Source: Tychonema sp. LEGE 06208
GTDB lineage: Bacteria; Cyanobacteriota; Cyanobacteriia; Cyanobacteriales; Microcoleaceae
NCBI RefSeq assembly: GCF_015207505.1
Contig: NZ_JADEWT010000058.1
Coordinates: forward strand, 1-38,391
DNA length: 38,391 bases
Direction: 5' to 3'
The notes below the pieces were generated by a model. It had not been told where the DNA came from, made no database searches, and was given only the letters and a program-made list of their open reading frames with translations. The translations under genes and the position numbers were made by a program. Below are positions 30,836 through 38,391 of this stretch, in pieces; within the stretch, counting starts at the first letter, position 1, and each line of letters opens with the position of its first letter.

Positions 30836-33800
30836 GTGGTGATCACTATGCAAATCCTAGCCGCCAGCCTCAAAGAAAAAGTCCGCCAGCGTACTTTTGA
30901 ACTGCAAGTTCTCAACGAACTTACCGTGAAAGTAAAACTTGCCACAGTTGCTGAGGAAATTTTGTCTGCGTGTATCGAACATATCGGGCGTCTGATTCCT
31001 GCGGAGACGATCCTCTTCGTTGGCGCAGCCCCCGTAGGGGCGGGCTTTCCTTCGGATCGCTTCGCTAACGCTAACGAACTTTTGACGCTACCGGACGATC
31101 GACTATACCTCCAACCACTGTCAAACCCTTTAACTGCTCGCACCAAAGCCAAAATTAAAGCACGATTGCAAGCAGCCCGCGTTGAATGGCTCGCTGGAAA
31201 TCGGGACTGGGCGTACAACATCGCTTTGCCACCAATTGCTCAGTTTAAGTCTGTCTTGATGGCACCAGCTAACGAAGATGAAAGTCAAGAATTGTTGGGA
31301 GTATTTTTTATCGGTGCAGAGCAGGCAACTGCTTTTAATATCGAACACCTTTGTTTGCTCCAAACTGTCGCTGAAATTTGTGCAACATCTTTGATTAATT
31401 TAGCAGCTAAAAAGCCGAATGTCAAGGAAAAAGATCGAGATAATTTTGCCGTCGGTGAGGAAACTAAAGAATTTGTATTGCGGGCTTTGGCGGACTGTGC
31501 GCCGGACATAGTTTTTGCCAAAGATCGAAATTTTAAATACATTTTTGTAAATCAAAGTTTGGCGAAATATTTAGGCAAAAATGTCGAGGAAATTATCGGG
31601 AAAGATGACATTGAATTAGGATTTTCAGCAGCAGCCGTATTTGGCGATCGCCAAGGCTTTGTTAGGGGCATTCGCGAGGAAGATCGAGCTGTACTCGCCG
31701 GGGAGATGGTTCGCAATCCCTACCAGGCGATCGTCTTTGGAGGCGACAGACAGCACTTTTTTGACGCGCAAAAACTGCCGCTGCGCGATGCGGAGGGCAA
31801 TATATTTGGGGTTTTGGGTATTTATAGGGAAATTTTAGAACACTCCGCAGCAGAGGAAGCCAGAAATCAAAGCCAAGCCAAACTGCAAAAAATTACTGCT
31901 AGCGTACCTGGTACGGTATATCAAGTTGACTTGCATCCAGACGGCTCGATGACCTTCTCGTTTGTGAGCGCGGGCTGTCGAGAATTGTATGAAATAGAAC
32001 CAGAGGCGGCTCAGCAGGATATTCATGTAATTGTTGACATGATTCATCCCGAAGATCGAGATGATTTTGTCAACTCGGTGCAGATTTCTGCTGAAAGTTT
32101 GCAGCCTTGGCGGTGGGAAGGCAGAATTGTTACTCCGTCAGGAAAACTGAAATGGATGCAAGGAGCTTCTCAACCGCAAATGCAAGCATCGGGGGAGATA
32201 GTTTACTACGGCTTGTTCACGGATATTAGCGATCGCAAACGAGCGGAATTAAAACTGCAACTTTATCAAGAAATATTTTTAAAGTCTAACGATGCGATCG
32301 CCATTTTAGACCCCCAAGGCTATTATTTAGAAACAAATCAAGCTCACACGGCTTTGCTGGGTTACAGTTCATCGAAATTGTGGGGAAAAACCCCTGCGAT
32401 TCACATGGGAGAACCGGCTTTTGCGTCGCTGCTGCAAAGCTTAGCCGAAACAGGGAGTTATCGAGGCGAAATAACCTGTGTTAAGGCTTTACAAGCCGGA
32501 ATCTTTGAGGCGGAACTTTCGGCTTTTGCGGTTCTCAATGATGCTGGGGATGTGGTTTGTTACGTCAGCGTCAAAAGAGATATCACCGAACGCAAGCGAG
32601 CTGAGGACAAACTTAAACTTTATCGAGAAATATTTTTAAACTCCAACGATGCGATCGTAATTATCGATGCTGATGGGTTTTTTCTGGAACAAAATCGCGC
32701 TCACCAATCGCTGCTAGAATACACAGACGCAGAATTAGAAGCAGAAGCGCCGCCGCTGGTGGCGGAGGAGCGCTTTTCGACAATTACCAAAAATTTAGCG
32801 AAAACAGGAACTTTTCGGGGCGAAATTACTAACTCTACTAAAAAAGGGCGCACGCTGGCGATCGACGTAGCAGCATACTCTGTGATGAACAACAGCGCCG
32901 ATATAATTTGTCACGTCTGCGTCAAGCGCGACATTACCGAACGCAAAAAAGAAGAAGAAGAACGGCAAAAATTTGTGTCGTTGATTGAAAATAGCAGCGA
33001 TTTTATCGGTATGGCTACTCTCGAAGGCCACACGCTGTTTGTCAACGAAGCCGGACGCAAAATGGTTGGTGTAGATCGGCTTTCGGAAATGCTTTATACG
33101 GAGATATGGGATTATATAGGTAACACTTTTAAACAAGAATTTACTCAAGAGATTTTGCCAAAAATGCTCGGTGACGGTCAGTGGCAAGGTGAAGGTCAAA
33201 TGCAGAACTTCCACAGCCAAAAACGCATAGATGTGGTGATAAATGCTTTTCTGGTAAAGCATCCTCAAAGAAGCGAACCGCTGTGCTTTGCTGTGGTAAT
33301 TCGCGATGTGACTGAACGCAAGCAGGCTGAGAGAATGCTGCGGGAACAAGCAGAACAAGAACGGCTCGTTTCGGCGATCGCCCAGCGAGTCCGGCAGTCT
33401 CTCAATCTCACTCAAACTCTGAGCACAGCCGTAGAAGAAGTGCGGCATTTGCTAGGGACTGACCGCACGGTAATTTATCGTTTTGAGTCGGAGAAAACAG
33501 CGATTGTGGTTGTGGAATCTGTGGGCGAGGATTGGATGCCGCTGCTAGACAGAAAGCTGGAAGAAGCCTCTTTTGAGGAAAGTTATGTATCGGTGTACCG
33601 CGCTGGTAAAATTCAAGCTATTGAAGATGTTTATACGGCAAGCTTGAGCGACATCCACCTAAATTTTTTGGTGAGTTTGCAGGTAAGGGCTAATTTAGTT
33701 GTCCCAATTTTTATCGGCGATGAAAATCAAGAGTCGATCGCCGAAAATTGGTCGAAAACTCCCGGAACAGAATCGCACATCGCGATTTGGGAAACCAGTC

Positions 33801-36019
33801 AAAATCGGTTGTGGGGATTGCTGGTTGCTCACCAGTGCGGTGGCCCGCGCGCTTGGACTGATTCTGAGGTGGATTTGCTGGGAAGGTTGAGCGTGCAGTT
33901 GGCGATCGCCATTCAGCAATCTACTTTGTTTGAACAAGCGCAGCAGGCCCGAGAAGCAGCCCTAGAAGCCTCTAGAATGAAGTCGCTATTTTTAGCAAAT
34001 ATGAGTCACGAAATCCGCACTCCGATGAATGGAGTGATGGGAATGACTGATTTGCTGCTGAAAACAAATCTCACTCCCGAACAGCTAGACTTTGTGCAGA
34101 CGCTGAAACTCAGCAGCCAAAATTTGCTATCAATCATTAATGATATTCTCGATCTCTCCAAACTGGAAGCCGGAGAAATGCGTTTGGAAACCATCGAATT
34201 TGACCTCAGTATCTGTTTGGATGAAGTGCTGGATTTGTTGGCAACTCCCGCACAAGAAAAAGGTATAGAATTGGTGGCGCTGATTGACAGCGACGTGCCG
34301 CAGCAAATTAGAGGCGACGCAGCGAGGTTGCGGCAAATTCTCACTAACTTAATCAACAATGCGATTAAGTTTACCGAAGTAGGAGAAGTAGTAATTGAGG
34401 TTTCTACTGGCAGACCTCCGGGGTTGGTGGCAGCCAGTGCCGCCCGCAAAAAATTAGAGAATATGCAGCCGTTAAAACTCGGAAGCGATCCCTCGCTGTT
34501 GCTGCTGTTTAAAATCACAGATACAGGAATTGGCATAACGACAGAAGACCAAATAAAGCTGTTTCAATCTTTTACTCAAGTTGATGCTTCTACGACGAGA
34601 AAATACGGTGGCACAGGTTTAGGCTTGGCTATTTCTAAGCAGTTGGTGGAGTTGCTAGGGGGTCAAATAGGCGTGGAAAGCACCCTTGGTCAAGGCTCAA
34701 CTTTTTGGTTTACTGTGCCGGCTGTTAAGGAAAATTTGACTGCTGCGAGGACAGCGTGCGACGTGAATTTGCAAACGGTGTTGGCGGGACGAAAAATGTT
34801 AGTTGCTAGCGATAAGCCGACCTTGCGAAAAGTGCTGCTGAAAATGGCTGTTTTGTGGGGAATGGAAGTTGACGAGGTTGAGAACGGTTGGATGGCGATC
34901 GCCTCTCTGTACAAAGCTGTCAGCATTAATTCTCCTTACGCTATTGTTTTGGTGGATATTCAGTTACCGGAAATGGTGGCGGGAAGTCTGGAACGTTTGA
35001 TGATTGCTGAGCAATCTATGCAGCAAACACATTGGGTGGTGTTGACTTCTATTACTCAGATATCGGAGGCGAAACGTTTAGTAGATATCGGTTTTAGCGG
35101 CTATTTAACTAAACCTGTGAAAGCTCATCGGCTGTTTGATTGTTTGGTGAATGCGATCGCCCCTAGTGTTGAAATCGATCTGTCGCTGGCAAATCCCACC
35201 AATAATCAAGCCTCAGTTATTGACAATCGGGAGTTAGCCAGCTTGAAGATTTTGTTAGTTGAAGATACTCCGATCAATCAAAAAGTTGGCTTGAATCAAC
35301 TCAAACTTTTGGGATGCGCTGCGGATGTGGCGAATAACGGTGCTGAGGCGCTATCGATGCTGACCCTCAAAAAGTATGACATTGTGTTGATGGACTGTCA
35401 GATGCCGGTTTTGGACGGTTACGAAGCGACGCGGGAATTGCGCCGTCTGGAAGCGACAGGCGCTGCTGGTTTGGGGGAGTTGGAGCTTCATACGGTGGTG
35501 ATTGCGATGACGGCGAATGCTTTGAAGGGCGATCGGGAAAAGTGTCTGGCGGCGGGGATGGACGATTATATTAGCAAACCTATTTCGATCGAAAAGTTAA
35601 AATCTGTACTAGAAAATTGGTCGGTAAAGTTAAAAATTGAAACTCCCAAGTTTCAGGGCGAGGAACTCCAAAACTCTGCAGCGGATCTAGAATCTGTAGT
35701 CGATATAGCGCGCTTGCACGAAATTGCTGGCGCTGATTTAGATTTTGAGCGGGAAATTTTGCAAGCTTTTGTGGTGGATACTGGCAGTTATTTAGAAGAA
35801 GCTAAGGGGGCGATTTCTTCGGGAGATGTGCAGGCGCTGGCCCGCCACGCGCATCAAATTAAAGGTGTCAGCGCTACGGCGGCGGTGCGGCGAATGCCGG
35901 ATTTGGCTGCTGAGCTTCAAACTCTGGCCGAATCCAACGATTTGGAGGGGGCTACAAAAATCATCGCTGAATTAGAAATAATTCTGGCGGGGGTTGAAAA
36001 GTGGACTGCTGGTCAGTGA
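30836..36019 (+). CDS. Multi-sensor hybrid histidine kinase (GAF, five PAS, GAF, HisKA, HATPase, two REC, Hpt)
   Basis: A 1727-residue cytoplasmic sensor. Order: GAF-like domain (~1-190), five PAS domains (~210-335, 350-470, 475-600, 600-720, 725-845; several end in DITERK-type PAC tails), a phytochrome-like GAF (~870-1040), HisKA with phospho-acceptor H1058 (MSHEIRTPMNG), HATPase (DTGIGI, GGTGLGL), a first receiver (~1310-1430; D1374) whose acidic pair looks degenerate, a second intact receiver (D1520 in MDCQMPVLDGYEA; final K in YISKPI), and an Hpt domain (H1673 in HAHQIKG). The phosphate path is therefore H1058, a receiver Asp, then H1673, towards an unknown regulator. No membrane segment or signal peptide is seen. 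Start GTG 30836 is supported by AAGGA 8 nt upstream. No response-regulator gene is adjacent. Part of the first GAF carries a repeat-like insert (31008-31075). Confidence 0.95.
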   Translation: MVITMQILAASLKEKVRQRTFELQVLNELTVKVKLATVAEEILSACIEHIGRLIPAETILFVGAAPVGAGFPSDRFANANELLTLPDDRLYLQPLSNPLTARTKAKIKARLQAARVEWLAGNRDWAYNIALPPIAQFKSVLMAPANEDESQELLGVFFIGAEQATAFNIEHLCLLQTVAEICATSLINLAAKKPNVKEKDRDNFAVGEETKEFVLRALADCAPDIVFAKDRNFKYIFVNQSLAKYLGKNVEEIIGKDDIELGFSAAAVFGDRQGFVRGIREEDRAVLAGEMVRNPYQAIVFGGDRQHFFDAQKLPLRDAEGNIFGVLGIYREILEHSAAEEARNQSQAKLQKITASVPGTVYQVDLHPDGSMTFSFVSAGCRELYEIEPEAAQQDIHVIVDMIHPEDRDDFVNSVQISAESLQPWRWEGRIVTPSGKLKWMQGASQPQMQASGEIVYYGLFTDISDRKRAELKLQLYQEIFLKSNDAIAILDPQGYYLETNQAHTALLGYSSSKLWGKTPAIHMGEPAFASLLQSLAETGSYRGEITCVKALQAGIFEAELSAFAVLNDAGDVVCYVSVKRDITERKRAEDKLKLYREIFLNSNDAIVIIDADGFFLEQNRAHQSLLEYTDAELEAEAPPLVAEERFSTITKNLAKTGTFRGEITNSTKKGRTLAIDVAAYSVMNNSADIICHVCVKRDITERKKEEEERQKFVSLIENSSDFIGMATLEGHTLFVNEAGRKMVGVDRLSEMLYTEIWDYIGNTFKQEFTQEILPKMLGDGQWQGEGQMQNFHSQKRIDVVINAFLVKHPQRSEPLCFAVVIRDVTERKQAERMLREQAEQERLVSAIAQRVRQSLNLTQTLSTAVEEVRHLLGTDRTVIYRFESEKTAIVVVESVGEDWMPLLDRKLEEASFEESYVSVYRAGKIQAIEDVYTASLSDIHLNFLVSLQVRANLVVPIFIGDENQESIAENWSKTPGTESHIAIWETSQNRLWGLLVAHQCGGPRAWTDSEVDLLGRLSVQLAIAIQQSTLFEQAQQAREAALEASRMKSLFLANMSHEIRTPMNGVMGMTDLLLKTNLTPEQLDFVQTLKLSSQNLLSIINDILDLSKLEAGEMRLETIEFDLSICLDEVLDLLATPAQEKGIELVALIDSDVPQQIRGDAARLRQILTNLINNAIKFTEVGEVVIEVSTGRPPGLVAASAARKKLENMQPLKLGSDPSLLLLFKITDTGIGITTEDQIKLFQSFTQVDASTTRKYGGTGLGLAISKQLVELLGGQIGVESTLGQGSTFWFTVPAVKENLTAARTACDVNLQTVLAGRKMLVASDKPTLRKVLLKMAVLWGMEVDEVENGWMAIASLYKAVSINSPYAIVLVDIQLPEMVAGSLERLMIAEQSMQQTHWVVLTSITQISEAKRLVDIGFSGYLTKPVKAHRLFDCLVNAIAPSVEIDLSLANPTNNQASVIDNRELASLKILLVEDTPINQKVGLNQLKLLGCAADVANNGAEALSMLTLKKYDIVLMDCQMPVLDGYEATRELRRLEATGAAGLGELELHTVVIAMTANALKGDREKCLAAGMDDYISKPISIEKLKSVLENWSVKLKIETPKFQGEELQNSAADLESVVDIARLHEIAGADLDFEREILQAFVVDTGSYLEEAKGAISSGDVQALARHAHQIKGVSATAAVRRMPDLAAELQTLAESNDLEGATKIIAELEIILAGVEKWTAGQ

Positions 36020-36497
36020 TAGGTTCTACAGTATTTGTAGGGGGGCCTGGGCCTAAAAAATCATGATAGTTTGGCTACAAAAGAAGTGTTGGGTTTTTTG
36101 CACGGGCGATAGTTTGCAAGGTGCGGATCTATGAGATTATGAATATGTTTAGGGATTTTCGCTAGGCGACGCACCCTAGGACTTGATTGATTTTATGCAG
36201 AAGTGGTCCGATCGCCCGATCGCAAATACCTCCTATTAGTCTCTGCCATCGATAGCCTGTAAAGATTTTTAACTTTTTATCAAGATATTTATTTCTATGT
36301 GACGAGATTAGGAACTCTTATAACATCTTGTGTGTTGTAGCTTTTGACACTACTAAATTGAGTTATTGTGGTGAAATATAAAATAATCATTAAGCCGATC
36401 GCTCAAAAGGTACTTTTCGTATATCGGCTTGAAAGACTAAGATCAGATTTTCGCCCGCCCAACCCATTAACTGCGTATTTACGCTTGAGGAGGTTTT
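36020..36497. other. Intergenic region with a long imperfect hairpin
   Basis: No gene is supported in 478 bp. At 36392-36430 AAGCCGAT and ATCGGCTT flank a second inner stem (AAAAG-GTA-CTTTT), giving a two-part hairpin. It lies about 70 bp before the next gene, where an operator or leader structure is possible. The rest shows nothing recognisable. Confidence 0.4.
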
Positions 36498-36725
36498 ATG
36501 ACTCCAATCATGTTACGTCAACTCTGGTCGTTAATTGAGACCACCCAAGCCACTCTGTTAGTCAATTTAGACGATGACACCCTGGTACAGTGGCTGCTGA
36601 AGCAGTTGAAGGCAAATTCTGCGCTCAATGGCAATGAAACAGATGTGTTGAACGAGTACATCGAGTCTCGGCTGTCGCTAATTCGCGATTTAGCTGAGGA
36701 GCGTTTGACCCCCGATCGGTTCTGA
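36498..36725 (+). CDS. Small helical protein, unknown function
   Basis: A 75-residue soluble helical protein (MLRQLWSLIETTQATLLVNL; DDDTLVQWLLKQLKANSALN; VLNEYIESRLSLIRDLAEER). Strong start evidence: GAGGAGG ends 6 nt before the ATG. The pattern LVQWLLKQL...L..YI.SRLSLIRD.A looks like a conserved cyanobacterial small protein, but I cannot name the family. It is monocistronic, followed after 200 bp by the transporter lipoprotein gene. Confidence 0.7.
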   Translation: MTPIMLRQLWSLIETTQATLLVNLDDDTLVQWLLKQLKANSALNGNETDVLNEYIESRLSLIRDLAEERLTPDRF

Positions 36726-36925
36726 GCCGATTAAATCAAAATTGGATAAATATTGTAGAGAAGGGCGATCGCCCGCAGCCGGCTAAAAAAGATCGGCTGG
36801 TTTGCGTGGAGTTGTCGCGGTTGACAACAGCTAATTTGAAGCAGCCCGATGTTGTAAATGGGCGATCGGCAAAGTTATCGACAGCTACAAGGTAGGATCG
36901 TCAGGAAAGCGTTCTACTAAAATCT

Positions 36926-38011
36926 ATGCGTAAATGGGGATTTCTGTTGCTAGCAAGCGTGTTATTAGTCGCACCGCTAGCATCTTGTCGGGATCGATCG
37001 GCACAAACCGGACAAAATACAGCAACAAATTCTGGTGAAGGCAAATCGCAACAAGGTTCCAGCCGGATAGATACTATTGTCAGCCGCGGCAAACTCATTT
37101 GCGGCGTCAGTGGCGAACTACCGGGTTTTAGCTTTGTAGACGAAAAAGGTAAATATTCGGGACTCGATGTAGATGTGTGCAGGGCGGTGGCGGCCGCAAT
37201 ATTTGACGATCCCGAAAAAGTCGAATACCGAAAGCTCAACGCCAAAGATAGATTTACAGTTTTGCAATCTGGCGAAATCGACCTTCTCAGCCGAAATACC
37301 ACCTTTACGGCCAGCCGCGACAGCACTACGGGACTGGAATTTGCGCCAATTGTCTTTTATGACTCTCAAAGCATCATGGTCAAAAAAGACAGCGGCATCA
37401 AAAGTTTAAAAGATTTTGCAGGCAAATCTATCTGCGTGCAGACAGGTACGAGCAACGAACAAAATTTGTCCGACCAAATGCGAAAATTAGGAGTCAAATA
37501 CACTCCTGTCGTATTTGAAGATGTGAATGCTACCTTTGCTACCTATCAAGAAGGTCGCTGTCAAGGTGTTACTTCCGATAGATCGCAACTTCTTTCTAAG
37601 CGCACAACTCTACCGAATTCCCAGAACAATGTGATTTTGCCGGTAGTGATGTCAAAAGAACCCTTAGCCCCAGCGGTAAAAAGCGGCGATGCGAAATGGG
37701 CGGATGCGGTGAGATGGATTATTTTTGCGACGATTGAAGCTGAAGATTTGGGAATTAATTCAGCAAATGTAGATAAAATTGCAGCAAGCAGTACCGATCC
37801 AAACGTCAAACGTTTGCTAGGAAAAGAAGGAGACTTAGGTAAAGGTTTCGGACTCTCGAACGATTTCGCTCTCCGCATTGTTAAAAAAGTGGGGAATTAC
37901 GGGGAAATATACGATCGCAACCTCGGCCCGAAAAGTACACTTAAGTTAGACCGGGGTCAAAACAAACTCTGGAAAGATGGCGGTTTGCTTTACTCGCCGC
38001 CCTTCCGTTAA
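36926..38011 (+). CDS. Amino-acid ABC transporter substrate-binding lipoprotein (family 3)
   Basis: A 361-residue exported protein. The signal peptide ends in a lipobox LASC with acylated C21, so it is tethered to the membrane. A ~25-residue Ser/Gln linker follows, then the SBP_bac_3 core: IVSRGKLICGVSGELPGFSF, KYSGLDVDVCRAVAAAIF, LQSGEIDLLSRNTTFTASRD, SLKDFAGKSICVQTGTSNEQ, and a final NYGEIYDRNLGP. This is the AapJ/BztA/NatF-like group for polar amino acids; NatF-type proteins serve cyanobacterial N-I or N-II amino-acid uptake, but the exact ligand is not readable here. Permease and ATPase genes may lie beyond the right edge. The start ATG agrees with the signal peptide. Confidence 0.92.
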   Translation: MRKWGFLLLASVLLVAPLASCRDRSAQTGQNTATNSGEGKSQQGSSRIDTIVSRGKLICGVSGELPGFSFVDEKGKYSGLDVDVCRAVAAAIFDDPEKVEYRKLNAKDRFTVLQSGEIDLLSRNTTFTASRDSTTGLEFAPIVFYDSQSIMVKKDSGIKSLKDFAGKSICVQTGTSNEQNLSDQMRKLGVKYTPVVFEDVNATFATYQEGRCQGVTSDRSQLLSKRTTLPNSQNNVILPVVMSKEPLAPAVKSGDAKWADAVRWIIFATIEAEDLGINSANVDKIAASSTDPNVKRLLGKEGDLGKGFGLSNDFALRIVKKVGNYGEIYDRNLGPKSTLKLDRGQNKLWKDGGLLYSPPFR

Positions 38012-38391
38012 TTTTTCTTAGTCAGTAGTCAGTAGTCATTAGTCATTAGTCAGTAGTCATTAGTCAGTAGTCATTAGTCATCAGTCAGTAGTCATCAGTT
38101 ATTAGTCAGTAGTCATCAGTCATCAGTCATCAGTTATTAGTCAGTTTTTGTTGTAAGCTGTTGAGTATCTAAATTGTATTTTTGGGCGGTCATACACCCT
38201 CCCCACCAGAAAAATCTCATCCAACTTGACTCTAAAATTTAGATCCGCCTAGGCTTACTAACTGATGACTGATGACTGATGACCAATAACCAATAACCAA
38301 TAACCAATAACCAATAACCAATAACCAATAACCAATAACCAATAACCAATAACCAATAACCAATAACCAATAACCAATAACCAATAAACAA
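38012..38391. repeat. Terminal heptanucleotide arrays
   Basis: CAGTAGT/CATTAGT heptads run from about 38021 to 38142. After ~120 bp of unique sequence, TGACTGA units (38263-38283) pass into about fifteen CCAATAA units (38282-38390) that continue to the window edge. No gene is seen. Such arrays are a frequent cause of assembly breaks. Confidence 0.85.

Noticed and set aside
32795..33448. 217-codon minus-strand ORF inside the hybrid kinase gene
   Set aside because: It is fully antisense to conserved PAS domains, and the translation shows Phe/His-rich shadow composition with no start signal.

Overview
The window looks like chromosomal DNA from a filamentous cyanobacterium, most likely an Oscillatoriales-type genome (Microcoleus/Oscillatoria/Phormidium-like). 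Three things point there: the very frequent GCGATCGC (HIP1) octamers, the arrays of 7-bp tandem repeats between genes, and the cyanobacterial marker genes pipX, sepF, a Ycf66-type protein and the DUF3086/DUF3119/MlaE group. No rRNA, tRNA or CRISPR array was seen. The genus is an inference.

Layout. 1-7.3 kb: a coiled-coil membrane protein of unknown function, a small [2Fe-2S] protein next to cobQ (cobalamin synthesis), a Ycf66-type protein with a long disordered tail, a small secreted peptide and a DUF6918-like protein. 7.7-14.7 kb: the most interesting block. Four minus-strand genes (DUF4439-like ferritin-fold protein, DUF4331 protein, TPR protein, NicO/RcnA-type Ni/Co transporter) lie divergently from an ECF sigma factor and a cupin (ChrR-like) anti-sigma factor. 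Two copies of one bipartite promoter-like motif with identical spacing sit upstream of the ferritin-like and DUF4331 genes and read towards them. I interpret the block as an ECF-controlled envelope or metal/oxidative-stress system. 14.8-17.9 kb: a DUF732-like secreted protein, a CBS protein with a HEPN-like C-terminal motif, an acireductone-dioxygenase-like cupin, and a decayed nupC-type nucleoside transporter carrying a repeat insertion.

17.9-24.2 kb: a housekeeping cluster on the plus strand: der, an EcfT-type transporter subunit, a frameshifted acpS remnant, pipX, pipY, sepF and proC. 24.4-28.1 kb, minus strand: plsY, DUF3086, DUF3119 and an MlaE-type permease, which suggests membrane-lipid functions. 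28.1-30.7 kb: a small membrane protein, an hsp20 gene whose leader may be a thermosensor, a toxin-like module broken by one in-frame stop and followed immediately by a possible immunity gene, and a fasciclin protein. 30.8-36.0 kb: a 1727-residue multi-PAS hybrid histidine kinase with receiver and Hpt domains. 36.5-38.0 kb: a small conserved-looking protein and an amino-acid ABC transporter binding lipoprotein. The window ends in a 7-bp repeat array.

Repeats are a major component. There are heptanucleotide arrays, a dispersed roughly 90-110 bp element with imperfect terminal inverted repeats (ATATC..TTCCGGTTGCA), a 35-bp dispersed repeat, and short repeat pieces inserted in frame in at least two coding sequences.
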